In this document: positions 43,166 through 52,734 of the stretch, piece by piece | Numbering within the stretch: position 1 is the stretch's first letter | Layout of the letters: every line of letters starts with the position of its first letter | NCBI RefSeq assembly: GCF_021272345.1 | Contig: NZ_JAJSDQ010000001.1 | Coordinates: 744,001-808,000, forward strand | Origin: Ornithinimicrobium sediminis | Lineage (GTDB): Bacteria; Actinomycetota; Actinomycetes; Actinomycetales; Dermatophilaceae | Length of the DNA: 64,000 nt | Direction: 5' to 3' | The notes under the pieces: model-generated | The model's input: the letters and a program-made list of their open reading frames with translations, nothing else | What the model was told of the DNA's origin: nothing | Database searches by the model: none | Program-made: the position numbers and the translations under genes

Positions 43166-45733
43166 TCAGCGCAGGGTGAGCTCCTCGCCACCGTCGGCGA
43201 CGTCCACCACGACCGTCTGCCCGTCCCGGACCTCGCCGGCGAGCAGCGCCCTGGCCAGCCGGTCGCCGATCTGGGTCTGCACCAGCCGCCGCAGCGGACG
43301 CGCACCGTAGGCCGGGTCGTAGCCGCGCTGCGCCAGCCAGGCCCGCGCGTCGTCGGTGACGTCGAGGCCGATGCGCCGGTCGGCCAGGCGCCGGCCGAGC
43401 AGCTCCACCTGCAGGCCCACGATCGTCGCCAGCTCCTCACGGCTCAGCGCGTCGAAGACCACGACCTCGTCCAGCCGGTTGAGGAACTCGGGCTTGAACG
43501 CCGCGCGCACCGTTGCCATCACCTGCTCGCGCTTGGTGGCGACGTCGGTGCTCGGGTCGACCAGGAACTGGCTGCCCAGGTTGGAGGTCATCACCAGGAT
43601 CACGTTGCGGAAGTCGACGGTGCGGCCCTGGCCGTCGGTCAGCCGGCCGTCGTCGAGCACCTGCAGCAGGATGTCGAAGGTCTCGGGGTGGGCCTTCTCG
43701 ACCTCGTCCAGGAGCACGACGGAGTAGGGCCGGCGCCGCACGGCCTCGGTGAGCTGGCCGCCCTCCTCGTAGCCGACGTAGCCGGGAGGGGCACCGACCA
43801 GGCGGGCCACCGAGTGACGCTCGGAGTACTCGCTCATGTCGATGCGCACGATGGCCCGCTCGTCGTCGAAGAGGAAGTCCGCGAGCGCCTTGGCCAGCTC
43901 GGTCTTGCCGACACCGGTCGGGCCGAGGAAGAGGAAGGAGCCGGTCGGCCGGTCGGGGTCGGCGATGCCGGCCCGCGAGCGGCGCACCGCGTCGCTCACC
44001 GCACGCACCGCGGCGTGCTGGCCGATGAGCCGCCGGCCCAGCACGTCCTCCATGCGCAGGAGCTTCTCCGTCTCGCCCTCCAGCAGCCGGCCGGCGGGGA
44101 TGCCGGTCCAGCTGGAGATCACGTCGGCGATGTCGTCGGCGCCGACGTCCTCCTTGACCATCGGGGCCACCCCCGTGTCGGCGGCCTCCGTCGAGGACTC
44201 CGCCTCCTGCGCCGCGGTGAGCTCGCGCTCGGCGGCCGGGATCTCGCCGTAGAGCAGCCGCGAGGCCCCGGCGTAGTCGCCGTCGCGCTCCAGCCGCTCG
44301 GCCTGGGTGCGCAGCTCGTCGAGCCGCTGCTTCAGCTCACCGACCCGGTTGAGGCCCGACTTCTCCTGCTCCCAGCGTGCGGTGAGCGCGGCCAGCTGCT
44401 CCCGGCGGTCGGCCAGGTCGGCACGCAGCCGCTCCAGCCGGTCGCGGGAGGCCTCGTCCTCCTCCGACTGCAGGTGCAGCTCCTCCATCGTGAGCCGGTC
44501 GACCGCGCGGCGGAGCTCGTCGACCTCGACCGGCGAGGAGTCGATCTCCATGCGCAGCCGCGAGGCAGCCTCGTCGACCAGGTCGATCGCCTTGTCGGGC
44601 AGCTGGCGTCCGGTGATGTAGCGGTCGGACAGCGAGGCCGCGGCGACCAGGGCCGAGTCGGCGATGGCCACCTTGTGGTGCGCCTCGTAGCGCTCCTTGA
44701 GCCCGCGCAGGATGGCGACCGTGTCCTCGACGCTCGGCTCACCGACATACACCTGCTGGAAGCGGCGCTCCAGGGCGGCGTCCTTCTCGATGTGCTCGCG
44801 GTACTCGTCGAGCGTCGTCGCGCCGACCAGCCGCAGCTCGCCGCGTGCCAGCAGCGGCTTGAGCATGTTGCCGGCGTCCATCGAGCCTTCGGCGGCGCCG
44901 GCCCCCACCACGGTGTGCAGCTCGTCGATGAAGGTGACGATGCGCCCGTCGCTGCCCTTGATCTCGGCGAGCACGGCCTTGAGCCGCTCCTCGAACTCGC
45001 CGCGGTACTTCGCCCCGGCGACCATGGCACCGAGGTCGAGCGCGATCAACCGCTTGTCGCGCAGCGACTCCGGCACGTCGCCGGCCACGATGCGCTGGGC
45101 CAGGCCCTCCACCACGGCGGTCTTGCCCACACCCGGCTCGCCGATGAGGACGGGGTTGTTCTTGGTGCGGCGCGAGAGCACCTGCACCACCCGCCGGATC
45201 TCGCTGTCCCGGCCGATGACCGGGTCGAGCCGGCCCTCCCGGGCGGCCTCGGTGAGGTCGGTGCCGTACTTTCCCAGGGCGTCGTAGGTCGCCTCGGGGT
45301 CGGCGCTCTCGACCTTGGCGCCCCCGCGCAGGGCCGGGATGCGCTCGGCCAGCGCGTCGGCGTCGAGCCCGAACCGGCCGGTGCGCGCCACGGCGAGCAG
45401 CAGGTGGTCGGTGGAGATGAAGCTGTCGCCCATCTCGCGCATCGACTGCTGCGCCTGGGTCAGCACGGACAGCAGCTGGCGCGAGGGCTGCGGGGTGCCG
45501 ACGCTCGGCCCGCTCGCCGACGGCAGGTCTGCCAGGGCGGCCCGGGAGGCCTGCAGCGCGCTGGCGGCCGAGGAGCCCACGGAGTCCAGCAGCGGCCCGG
45601 TGGTCGTGTCGTGCTGCTCGGCCAGGGCGGCCAGCAGGTGCGCGGGCTCGATCTGGGCGTGCCCGGCGGCGGCCGCCTCGCGCATCGCAGTCGAGACGGC
45701 CTCCTGGGCCTTGGTCGTGAAGCTCAGATCCAT
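43166..45733 (-). CDS. clpB: ATP-dependent chaperone ClpB
   Basis: 855-residue Hsp100 disaggregase that works with DnaK. Domains in order: N-terminal Clp repeats ([20 protein letters not shown]), AAA1 with Walker [16 protein letters not shown] (~200) and [14 protein letters not shown], the middle coiled-coil (~400-520), AAA2 with [18 protein letters not shown] (~595), and a C-terminal D2 domain. The start ATG is well placed. A HAIR operator lies 67 bp upstream, so it belongs to the HspR heat-shock regulon together with the dnaK operon in this window. Confidence 0.97.
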   Translation of the reverse strand: MDLSFTTKAQEAVSTAMREAAAAGHAQIEPAHLLAALAEQHDTTTGPLLDSVGSSAASALQASRAALADLPSASGPSVGTPQPSRQLLSVLTQAQQSMREMGDSFISTDHLLLAVARTGRFGLDADALAERIPALRGGAKVESADPEATYDALGKYGTDLTEAAREGRLDPVIGRDSEIRRVVQVLSRRTKNNPVLIGEPGVGKTAVVEGLAQRIVAGDVPESLRDKRLIALDLGAMVAGAKYRGEFEERLKAVLAEIKGSDGRIVTFIDELHTVVGAGAAEGSMDAGNMLKPLLARGELRLVGATTLDEYREHIEKDAALERRFQQVYVGEPSVEDTVAILRGLKERYEAHHKVAIADSALVAAASLSDRYITGRQLPDKAIDLVDEAASRLRMEIDSSPVEVDELRRAVDRLTMEELHLQSEEDEASRDRLERLRADLADRREQLAALTARWEQEKSGLNRVGELKQRLDELRTQAERLERDGDYAGASRLLYGEIPAAERELTAAQEAESSTEAADTGVAPMVKEDVGADDIADVISSWTGIPAGRLLEGETEKLLRMEDVLGRRLIGQHAAVRAVSDAVRRSRAGIADPDRPTGSFLFLGPTGVGKTELAKALADFLFDDERAIVRIDMSEYSERHSVARLVGAPPGYVGYEEGGQLTEAVRRRPYSVVLLDEVEKAHPETFDILLQVLDDGRLTDGQGRTVDFRNVILVMTSNLGSQFLVDPSTDVATKREQVMATVRAAFKPEFLNRLDEVVVFDALSREELATIVGLQVELLGRRLADRRIGLDVTDDARAWLAQRGYDPAYGARPLRRLVQTQIGDRLARALLAGEVRDGQTVVVDVADGGEELTLR

Positions 45734-45799
45734 GTCGTGCCGTCCCCTCTCGTGTCGCGTCGGCAGTCGCGTGGTCGCTGTCTGTGCAACCTGCTCAGA

Positions 45800-45820
45800 G
45801 TTGAGTCTATTCCGCTCAAC
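45800..45820. promoter_or_regulatory. HAIR element (HspR operator) upstream of clpB
   Basis: GTTGAGT-N7-GCTCAAC; the known HAIR consensus is CTTGAGT-N7-ACTCAAG. The arms extend to a perfect 9 bp (AGAGTTGAG at 45797 against CTCAACTCT ending 45823). It lies in the 133-bp region between clpB and the divergent macro-domain gene, overlapping a possible clpB -10 box (TAGACT on the minus strand). Confidence 0.9.
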
Positions 45821-45866
45821 TCTCGGTCGGGCGGCGACCTCGGCGGACCGGCGACATACTGGTCGC

Positions 45867-46379
45867 ATGCGGTGGGAAGCGGTGCTCGGGGACATCACGA
45901 CGCAGGAGGTCGACGCGGTCGTCAACGCCGCCAACCCCCAGCTGATGGGCGGCGGCGGGGTGGACGGGGCGATCCACGCAGCGGCGGGGCCTGCCCTGCT
46001 GCAGGAGTGCCGCCGGGTCCGGGCCGCGCGCTGGCACGACGGCCTCCCGGTCGGCGAGGCCGTCGCCACCGGCGCCGGGGACCTGCCGGCCCGCTGGGTG
46101 GTCCACACCGTCGGGCCGAACCGGCACCGCGGCCAGACCGACCCGGCCCTGCTCGCCTCGGCCTTCCGGCGCAGCCTCGAGGTCGTCGGCGAGGTCGGCG
46201 CCCGCTCCGTGGCCTTCCCGGCGGTCAGTGCGGGCATCTACGGCTGGGAGCCCGAGGTCGTCGCCGAGACCGCCGTGCAGACCCTGCGCGAGACACCGGC
46301 CGGCCCGGTGGAGCACATCCGCTTCGTGCTCTTCAGCGCCTCGCTGCACACGGTGTTCGCCGCCGCGCTCAGCCGCTGA
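45867..46379 (+). CDS. macro domain protein (O-acetyl-ADP-ribose deacetylase-like)
   Basis: 170 residues, a stand-alone macro domain. Hallmarks: [40 protein letters not shown] (ligand loop) and [17 protein letters not shown] (second loop), with VVHTVGPN between. Such proteins remove ADP-ribose or deacetylate O-acetyl-ADP-ribose, linked to sirtuin signalling. It is divergent from clpB and only 46 bp from the HAIR element, so heat-shock control is possible but unproven. Confidence 0.93.
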   Translation: MRWEAVLGDITTQEVDAVVNAANPQLMGGGGVDGAIHAAAGPALLQECRRVRAARWHDGLPVGEAVATGAGDLPARWVVHTVGPNRHRGQTDPALLASAFRRSLEVVGEVGARSVAFPAVSAGIYGWEPEVVAETAVQTLRETPAGPVEHIRFVLFSASLHTVFAAALSR

Positions 46380-46414
46380 CCCGCTGGGCCGACCTGCCCG
46401 CCGGCCCCCGCCCA

Positions 46415-46454
46415 GGTCTGCAGGGATGGTCACCCGTGGCCACGTCTGCAGACC
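46415..46454. terminator. stem-loop between convergent macro-domain and CNNM genes
   Basis: Perfect 9-bp arms GGTCTGCAG (46415-46423) and CTGCAGACC (46446-46454), with a further GTGGCCAC palindrome inside the loop. It lies between two gene ends. The loop shares GTCACCCGTGG with the xthA/MFS hairpin at 38708-38755 (there CTCACCCGTGG). Confidence 0.65.
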
Positions 46455-46478
46455 CGTATGCCCGGGGAGGAGGACCCC

Positions 46479-47522
46479 TCAGGCGTGGTGCTGGGCGTCC
46501 ACGACCTCGCCGACGAGCTCCTCGATGACGTCCTCGAGCGCCGCGACGCCGACCACGGTGCCGGTGTCGGCCTGGACGACCCGGCCGAGGTGGGCGTTGC
46601 GGGCCTGCATGAGGGCCAGCGCGTCCTCCAGGGTCGAGCCCGTCGGGATCGTGGCCAGGCTGCGCACGAACTTGCGCGGCAGCTCCGCACCCCGCTCGCC
46701 CACCGGTGTGCCGATGACGTCCTTGAGGTGCACGTAGCCGCGCATCTCACCCTCGGTGCCCAGCACCGGGAAACGCGAGAACCCGGTCTGCGCGCACAGC
46801 TCCTCCAGCGCCTCGACCGTGGTGTGCGGCGGCACCGTGACCAGGGTGTCGAGCGGCAGGAGCACCTTCTCGACGGTGCCCTCGGTGAAGCTGAGCGCAC
46901 CGGTGAGCAGCTCGGTCTCGGCCTCGTCGAGCAGGCCCTCGCGCCGGGAGTGCGCGATGAAGCCCGCGACCTCCTGGGCCGTGAAGGCCGAGGCCACCTC
47001 GTCCTTGGGGTCCACCTTGAGCAGCCGGAGCACGACGTTGGCGATGCCGTTGAGCAGCCAGATCACCGGGCGCAGGATCCACACCACGGCATACAGCGGG
47101 GGGCCCAGCGCCAGCGCGGCGCGCTCGGGAGTGGCCAGCGCGAAGTTCTTGGGCACCATCTCGCCGACCACCATGTGCAGGGTCACCACGATGGACAGCG
47201 CGATGGCGAACGCGATGGGGTGCACGAGCGCGTCGGGGACGCCGAGGGCCTCGAAGGCCGGCTCCATGAGATGGGCCACCGCCGGCTCGCCGATGGCGCC
47301 CAGACCCAGCGAGCACATGGTGATGCCGAGCTGGGCGCCGGCCATCATCAGCGACACACGCTCCATGGCGCGCAGCGTGATCCGGGCCAGGCGCGAGCCG
47401 CCCTGGGCGAGCGGCTCGATCTGGGTGCGCCGCGCCGAGATGAGCGCGAACTCGGCACCCACGAAGAAGGCGTTGCCCGCCAGCAGCAGGACCGCGATGA
47501 GGATCGCCATGCCGTCGCTCAT
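46479..47522 (-). CDS. CNNM/CorC family membrane protein (hemolysin family protein 2)
   Basis: 347 residues: an N-terminal CNNM transmembrane domain (~1-190; LIAVLLLAGNAFFVGAEFALISARR) with the conserved NFALATPERAAL segment, then a pair of CBS domains (~200-330: VLLPLDTLVTVPPHTTVEAL). It lacks the C-terminal CorC_HlyC domain present in its neighbour. Implicated in Mg2+/Co2+ handling in related proteins. The ATG overlaps the upstream paralogue's stop (ATGA), so the two are translationally coupled. Confidence 0.9.
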   Translation of the reverse strand: MSDGMAILIAVLLLAGNAFFVGAEFALISARRTQIEPLAQGGSRLARITLRAMERVSLMMAGAQLGITMCSLGLGAIGEPAVAHLMEPAFEALGVPDALVHPIAFAIALSIVVTLHMVVGEMVPKNFALATPERAALALGPPLYAVVWILRPVIWLLNGIANVVLRLLKVDPKDEVASAFTAQEVAGFIAHSRREGLLDEAETELLTGALSFTEGTVEKVLLPLDTLVTVPPHTTVEALEELCAQTGFSRFPVLGTEGEMRGYVHLKDVIGTPVGERGAELPRKFVRSLATIPTGSTLEDALALMQARNAHLGRVVQADTGTVVGVAALEDVIEELVGEVVDAQHHA

Positions 47523-48886
47523 GCCTGGCTCCCCTCCTCGTCTGCGGGCACCCGGCGCAGGACCACCCGGTCCACCCGGTGACCCTCGGTGCGGAAGACG
47601 GTGAGGCTGACGGTCGTCGTGACGGCGACCCCGTCCTCGTCGAGGTCGGCCAGGTCACGGACCTCGACCTGCACCTCGTCACCACGCTCCGGCAGCCGGC
47701 CCAGCAGCTCGGTGATGTAGCCGCCGACGGTGTCGGACTCCTGTGGCTCGGGCAGCTGGAGCTCGGTGAGGTCCTCGATCTCGTCGGGTCGCAGCAGCCC
47801 GGAGAGCAGCCAGCGCCCCCCGGCATACATCCGGGCACGGCCGACCGGACGGTCCTGCTCGTCCTGGATGTCGCCGACGATCTCCTCGACGAGGTCCTCC
47901 AGGGTCACGATGCCGTCGGTCCCGCCGTACTCGTCGACGACCAGCGCCATCTGCGGGCCGCTGCGGCGCAGCACACCCAGCAGCGGGTCGAGCTCCATCG
48001 TGGAGGGGACGGCCGGCAGCTCGTGCACGATCTGGCCCACGGTGACCGTGTGCCGGTCGGCGAGCGGCACCGCGACGGCGTGCTTGAAGTGCACCATCCC
48101 GAGCACGTCGTCCACGTCGTCGCCCAGCACCGGGAAGCGTCCGTGACCGGTCGCCACGGCCAGCGCCAGGACGGTGTCGGCGGTGTCGGTGGCGTCGACG
48201 AAGGTGACCCGCGGGCGGGGTGTCATCACGTCGACGGCCCGACGCTCGCCGAACTCGATCGAGCGTGCCAGCAGGGTGGCGGTGCCCTCCTGCAGGGTGC
48301 CGTGCTCCGCCGAGCGCGAGGCCAGCGAGGCCAGCTCGTCGGGCGTCCGGGCCGAGGCCAGCTCCTCCGACGGCTCGATGCCGACGGCGTTGAGGATCCT
48401 GTTGGCCATGCCGTTGAGCACCCGGATCAGCGGGCGGGTCACCGTGGTGAAGCCCCGCTGGAAGCCCACGACCGCGCGACCGACACGCAGCGGCTCAGCG
48501 ATGGCCCAGTTCTTGGGCACGAGCTCGCCGAAGATCATCTGCGTGCCCGTCGCGAGGGCGAAGGCAATCGCGAAGGACACCGCGGTCGTGGCCCCGTCGG
48601 AGAGCCCGGCCAGCCCCACCGGACCGCGCAGGATGGTCGCGATCGAGGGTTCGGCGATGAAGCCGACCACCAGGGAGGTGACGGTGATGCCGAGCTGGGC
48701 TCCGGAGAGCTGGGTGGACAGGGACCGCAGGGCCGCCAGGACGCTGCGGGAGCGCCGGTCACCCTCCTCGGCGTGCCGCTCGACGGTGGTGCGGTCGACG
48801 GTGACCAGCGAGAACTCGGCCGCCACGAAGAGCGCGTTGAACGTGATGAGGAGCACCACGGCGCCCAGGAGAAGCCACTCGGTCAC
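47519..48886 (-). CDS. CNNM/CorC family membrane protein (hemolysin family protein 1)
   Basis: 455 residues from a GTG. A CNNM membrane domain (~1-190, LLGAVVLLITFNALFVAAEF) is followed by CBS domains (RAVDVMTPRPRVTFVDATD, ~215-330) and a C-terminal CorC_HlyC domain (~350-440; GGYITELLGRLPERGDEVQV). Full-length architecture of the bacterial CNNM group. It forms a tandem pair with the shorter paralogue downstream, an arrangement common in actinobacteria. Probable role in divalent-cation transport or its regulation. Confidence 0.9.
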   Translation of the reverse strand: MTEWLLLGAVVLLITFNALFVAAEFSLVTVDRTTVERHAEEGDRRSRSVLAALRSLSTQLSGAQLGITVTSLVVGFIAEPSIATILRGPVGLAGLSDGATTAVSFAIAFALATGTQMIFGELVPKNWAIAEPLRVGRAVVGFQRGFTTVTRPLIRVLNGMANRILNAVGIEPSEELASARTPDELASLASRSAEHGTLQEGTATLLARSIEFGERRAVDVMTPRPRVTFVDATDTADTVLALAVATGHGRFPVLGDDVDDVLGMVHFKHAVAVPLADRHTVTVGQIVHELPAVPSTMELDPLLGVLRRSGPQMALVVDEYGGTDGIVTLEDLVEEIVGDIQDEQDRPVGRARMYAGGRWLLSGLLRPDEIEDLTELQLPEPQESDTVGGYITELLGRLPERGDEVQVEVRDLADLDEDGVAVTTTVSLTVFRTEGHRVDRVVLRRVPADEEGSQA

Positions 48887-49011
48887 AACGGGTCACCGTC
48901 ACGGGTCGAGCTCGGACTGTCAGGCTCCTCAGGGCAGGGTGCAGCGGGCATGCGCCAGAGTGTATGCGCTCGCGCGGCGCGCCGTCCTCAGCCGGAGGAC
49001 CTGGGATGCCG

Positions 49012-50214
49012 TCAGCGGAACGCCTGCTGCCCCGTGAGCGCCTGGCCCACGACCAGGGTGTGCATCTCGGTGGTGCCCTCGTAGGTGACCACGGACTCGA
49101 GGTTGGCGGCGTGCCGCAGCGGGGAGTAGTCGGCGCTGATGCCGTTGGCCCCCAGCACGCTGCGGCACTCGCGGGCGACCGCCAGGGCACGCCGGGCGTT
49201 GGTGAGCTTGCCCAGGCTCACCTGCTGCGGGCGCAGCAGGCCCGCGTCCTTGAGCCGGCCCAGCTGGCGGGCCAGCAGCATGCCGGTGACGTAGTCGGCG
49301 GTCAGGTCGGCGAGCTTGGCCTGGGTCAGCTGGAAGCCCGCGATGGGGCGCCCGAACTGGTGGCGCGTGCCGGCATACGAGATCGCCGTCTCCAGTGCGT
49401 CCCGCGCCGCGCCCATCGCCCCGAACACGATGCCGAAGCGCGCCTCGGTCAGGCAGCCCAGGGGCCCCCGCAGACCCTCGGCGCCGGGCAGCACCGCCGC
49501 GGCGGGCAGACGCACCCCGTCGAGCACGAGCTCGCTGGTGACCGACGCACGCAGGGACAGCTTGCCGGTCATCAGCGGCGCCGAGAAGCCGGCGGTGTCG
49601 GTGGGCACGACGAAGCCCCGGACTCCCTCGTCGGTCTGCGCCCAGACCACGGCGACGTCGGCCACCGAGCCGTTGGTGATCCACATCTTGGTGCCGTCGA
49701 GCACCCAGTCGCCCCCGTCGCGCCGCGCCCGGGTGCGCATGCTGCCCGGGTCGGAGCCGTGGTCGGGCTCGGTGAGCCCGAAGCAGCCGACGAGCTCGCC
49801 CCGCGCCATCCCCGGCAGCCACTGCTCCTGCTGCTCCGTGCTGCCGTAGGCGTGGATCGCGTGCATCGCCAGCGATCCCTGGACGCTCACCAGCGAGCGC
49901 AGGCCGGAGTCGACCGCCTCGACCTCGGTGCACACCAGGCCGTATGCCGTCGCGCTCGCGCCGGCGCAGCCGTGACCCTCCAGGTGCATGCCCAGGACGC
50001 CCAGCCGGCCGAGCTCACGGGCCAGCTCGCGCACCGGCAGCTCCCCCGCGACATACCACTGCCCGATGTGCGGGCGGGCGTGCTCGGCCAGGAACTCGCG
50101 CACGCTGGCCCGCATCGCCAGGTCCTCCTCGGACAGGCCGTGGTCGAGCCCGCCGAGCTCGTCGGGGGTCCAGATGCGCGTGGGGGTGACCGGGCGCTGG
50201 GCGGAGGTGTCCAC
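49012..50214 (-). CDS. acyl-CoA dehydrogenase, glutaryl-CoA dehydrogenase-like
   Basis: 400-residue FAD-dependent acyl-CoA dehydrogenase. FAD and substrate motifs: FGLTEPDHGSDPGSMRTRAR (~135), KMWITNGSVADVAVVWAQ (~165), and the catalytic Glu in VVTYEGTTEMHTLVVGQALTG (~375), whose YEGT/GQA-TG form is that of the glutaryl-CoA/short-branched group. The GTG at 50214 gives the normal length. Likely role in lysine/tryptophan or aromatic breakdown; whether it decarboxylates cannot be decided. Divergent from the HAD-IIA gene with about 20-30 bp between starts. Confidence 0.9.
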   Translation of the reverse strand: MDTSAQRPVTPTRIWTPDELGGLDHGLSEEDLAMRASVREFLAEHARPHIGQWYVAGELPVRELARELGRLGVLGMHLEGHGCAGASATAYGLVCTEVEAVDSGLRSLVSVQGSLAMHAIHAYGSTEQQEQWLPGMARGELVGCFGLTEPDHGSDPGSMRTRARRDGGDWVLDGTKMWITNGSVADVAVVWAQTDEGVRGFVVPTDTAGFSAPLMTGKLSLRASVTSELVLDGVRLPAAAVLPGAEGLRGPLGCLTEARFGIVFGAMGAARDALETAISYAGTRHQFGRPIAGFQLTQAKLADLTADYVTGMLLARQLGRLKDAGLLRPQQVSLGKLTNARRALAVARECRSVLGANGISADYSPLRHAANLESVVTYEGTTEMHTLVVGQALTGQQAFR

Positions 50215-50244
50215 AGCTCCCGACTGTAGGCGACGATGGGCGCC

Positions 50245-51069
50245 ATGACCCATCACATCCCGGTGGACTGCTGGCTCACCGACATGGACGGCGTCCTCGT
50301 GCACGAGGAACAGGCCCTGCCGGGCGCCGCCGACTTCATCGCCGCCCTGCGCGAGCACTCCATGCGCTTCCAGGTGCTGACCAACAACTCCATCTACACC
50401 CCGCGGGACCTGCGGGTGCGGCTGGCCGCCGGGGGCATCGACGTGCCCGAGAGCGCCATCTGGACCTCGGCCCTGGCCACCGCCGACTTCCTGCGCTCCC
50501 AGCGGGACGGCGGCTCGGCCTACGTCATCGGCGAGGCCGGGCTGACCACGGCGCTGCACGACGTCGGCTACGTGCTCACCGACCGGGACCCCGACTACGT
50601 CGTGCTCGGGGAGACCCGCACCTACTCCTTCGAGGCCATCACCAAGGCGATCCGGCTGGTCGAGGCGGGCGCACGGCTCATCGCGACCAACCCCGACCCG
50701 ACCGGGCCCTCCTCGGAGGGCCCGCTGCCCGCGACCGGCGCGGTGGCGGCGCTGATCACCAAGGCGGTGGGGGTCGAGCCCTACTTCGTGGGCAAGCCCA
50801 ACCCGCTGATGATGCGCAGCGCGCTCAACCGGATCGAGGCGCACTCGGAGCACACCGTGATGGTCGGCGACCGGATGGACACCGACATCGTCTCGGGGCT
50901 GGAGGCGGGCCTGCGCACGGTGCTCGTGCTCAGCGGCTCCACCCGGGCCGACCAGGTCGACCGCTACCCCTACCGGCCCACCCGCGTGTGCGACTCGATC
51001 GCCGACGTGGTGCCGCTGGTGGGCGAGCTCGCCGAGGGCAGCATCCAGGCCGCGCCCGGGATCGACTGA
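50245..51069 (+). CDS. HAD-IIA family phosphatase (NagD-like)
   Basis: 274 residues. HAD motif I is [14 protein letters not shown] with the nucleophile Asp, motif [14 protein letters not shown], motif III Lys in [13 protein letters not shown], and motif [20 protein letters not shown]. The cap domain lies between II and III as in subclass IIA. An ATG at 50236 three codons upstream is equally possible; neither has a clear ribosome site, so the mRNA may be nearly leaderless. Probably dephosphorylates a sugar or nucleotide phosphate. Confidence 0.93.
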   Translation: MTHHIPVDCWLTDMDGVLVHEEQALPGAADFIAALREHSMRFQVLTNNSIYTPRDLRVRLAAGGIDVPESAIWTSALATADFLRSQRDGGSAYVIGEAGLTTALHDVGYVLTDRDPDYVVLGETRTYSFEAITKAIRLVEAGARLIATNPDPTGPSSEGPLPATGAVAALITKAVGVEPYFVGKPNPLMMRSALNRIEAHSEHTVMVGDRMDTDIVSGLEAGLRTVLVLSGSTRADQVDRYPYRPTRVCDSIADVVPLVGELAEGSIQAAPGID

Positions 51070-51103
51070 GCGACCCGCCCCGTCGCGGCCGGCGTGGTGG
51101 CGC

Positions 51104-51550
51104 TCAGCCCCCCGGCGGTCGCCACAGGGCCAGGGCGGTGGACGTGCTGCGCCGCCGCGGCCGGGTGCCCGGACGCAGCGCGACGACCTCGCCGCTGAGC
51201 CCGGCCGCGAAGATGCGGCCGCCCGCGCCGAGGGCGTCGGTGAGCAGCTCGTTGCGCTCGGTCAGCGCGGTGACCTTGGCCTGCAGGGCCTCGACCTGGT
51301 GCTCCAGCTCCATGATGCGCTGGATGCCGGCCAGGCTGACGCCCTCCTGGGAGAGCCGCTGGACCTCCCGGAGACGGTAGATGTCGCGCGAGGAGTAGCG
51401 GCGCCCGCCACCTCGGGTGCGCCGTGGCGTGACCAGGCCGAGCCGGTCGTACTGCCGCAGCGTCTGGGCGTGCATGCCGGCGAGCTCGGCCGCGATGGAG
51501 ATGACGAAGACCGGTGCGTCCTCGTCGACGTCGCCTCGGGTCCGTGCCAT
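51104..51550 (-). CDS. hspR: heat shock transcriptional repressor HspR (MerR family)
   Basis: 148 residues. A MerR-type winged helix at residues ~15-85 (VISIAAELAGMHAQTLRQYD, then RRTRGGGRRYSSRDIYRLRE) is followed by a coiled-coil (IMELEHQVEALQAKVTALTE) and a basic tail. HspR represses heat-shock genes through HAIR sites with DnaK as co-repressor. It is the last gene of dnaK-grpE-dnaJ-hspR, preceded by GGAGGTGAGG, and the HAIR boxes at 45800 and 55499 are its expected targets. Confidence 0.95.
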   Translation of the reverse strand: MARTRGDVDEDAPVFVISIAAELAGMHAQTLRQYDRLGLVTPRRTRGGGRRYSSRDIYRLREVQRLSQEGVSLAGIQRIMELEHQVEALQAKVTALTERNELLTDALGAGGRIFAAGLSGEVVALRPGTRPRRRSTSTALALWRPPGG

Positions 51551-51595
51551 GTCCTCACCTCCTCACGCGCTCGCCGTGCCGTCTTCGGGTGCCGC

Positions 51596-52633
51596 TCAGT
51601 CGGCGCCGGCCCGGGCGAACACCTCGGCCCGTGGGTCGAACCCGGCCTCGTCCGCCCGCAGCGCCTCGACGGCCTCCTTGGCGGCGTCGGACAGCCGCTG
51701 CGGCACGACGATCTGCACCTTGGCCAGCAGGTCGCCCGTGCCGTGCTTGGTCTCGATGCCGCGGCCCTTGACGCGCAGGACCCGGCCCGAGGGCGTGCCT
51801 GCGGCGACCTTGACCTTGACCGGCCGGCCGTCCAGGGTCGGCACGCTCACGGTCGCGCCGAGGGCCGCCTCGGCGAAGGTGACGGGCAGGTCGACGGTCA
51901 GGTTGTTGCCGTCCCGTCCGAAGACCGGGTGCGGCTCGACCCGGACGGTCAGCAGCAGGTCGCCCGCCGGTCCGCCGGCGTCCCCGGGGCGGCCCTTGCC
52001 GCGCAGCCGGATCTTCTGGCCGTCCTTCACCCCGGCCGGGATGCGGGTGGTGATGCGTCCGCCCTCGGGGGTGCCGAGGGTGACGGTGTCACCGGTCGCG
52101 GCCTGGCGGAAGGTCAGGGTCGTGCGGGCCTCGACGTCGCGGCCGGGGCGTGGCCCGCGCGGTGCGCCGAAGCCCATCGGGCCCTGGCCGCCCCGCCCAC
52201 CGGGGGCCCCGGCACCGGCGAAGCCGCCGAGCAGGTCCTCCAGGTTGATGCTCTCGCCGCCCGCGGTGCTGAAGTGCACGTTCTGACGGCCTCCGCCGCC
52301 GCCCCCGCCGAACATCTGCGCGAAGACGTCCTCGAAGCCGCCGGCGCCGCCGGCCGCGCCGGGGCCGCCGGCGCCGGCGGTGAACCGGGCACCCCCGCGC
52401 GACATGGCGCGGACGGCGTCGTACTGCTTGCGCTGCTCGGGGTCGGACAGCACGGCATACGCCTCGCCGATGTCCTTGAACTTCTGCTCCGCCACGGTGT
52501 CCCCCGGCTTGGAGTCGGGATGCCACTGGCGCGCGAGCTTGCGGTAGGTCTTCTTGATCTCGGCCGCGTCGGCGTCCTGGGCGACCCCCAGGATCGCGTA
52601 GAAGTCCTTGTCGAACCAGTCCTGACTCGCCAT
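51596..52633 (-). CDS. dnaJ: DnaJ-type co-chaperone lacking the zinc-finger domain
   Basis: 345 residues. The J domain ([20 protein letters not shown], with the catalytic HPD in [10 protein letters not shown]) spans residues ~8-75. A long Gly/Phe-rich segment follows ([20 protein letters not shown]), then the two C-terminal beta-barrel domains. There is no cysteine in the protein, so the CxxCxGxG zinc-binding domain of type I DnaJ is absent, making it a type II (CbpA-like) J protein. Start ATG with GAGGAGGAGG upstream. Stimulates DnaK ATPase. A perfect 21-bp hairpin separates it from grpE. Confidence 0.93.
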   Translation of the reverse strand: MASQDWFDKDFYAILGVAQDADAAEIKKTYRKLARQWHPDSKPGDTVAEQKFKDIGEAYAVLSDPEQRKQYDAVRAMSRGGARFTAGAGGPGAAGGAGGFEDVFAQMFGGGGGGGRQNVHFSTAGGESINLEDLLGGFAGAGAPGGRGGQGPMGFGAPRGPRPGRDVEARTTLTFRQAATGDTVTLGTPEGGRITTRIPAGVKDGQKIRLRGKGRPGDAGGPAGDLLLTVRVEPHPVFGRDGNNLTVDLPVTFAEAALGATVSVPTLDGRPVKVKVAAGTPSGRVLRVKGRGIETKHGTGDLLAKVQIVVPQRLSDAAKEAVEALRADEAGFDPRAEVFARAGAD

Positions 52634-52688
52634 CTGCGGGTCACCTCCTCCTCGTTCGCGTTGCTCGGGGTTCTGCACCCCAATGTGG

Positions 52689-52732
52689 CACTGTGCTCGG
52701 GGTTTCGCGGGCGCGAAACCCCGAGCACAGTG
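52689..52732 (-). promoter_or_regulatory. perfect 21-bp inverted repeat between grpE and dnaJ
   Basis: Arms 52689-52709 and 52712-52732 are exact reverse complements (each beginning CACTGTGCTCGGGG on its own strand), separated by two bases. It begins three bases past the grpE stop. Inside an operon such a stem should end part of the transcription or stabilise/process mRNA, lowering dnaJ-hspR relative to dnaK-grpE. A second small hairpin GGGG-TTCTGCA-CCCC lies between it and the dnaJ start. Confidence 0.7.
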
Positions 52733-52734
52733 AT

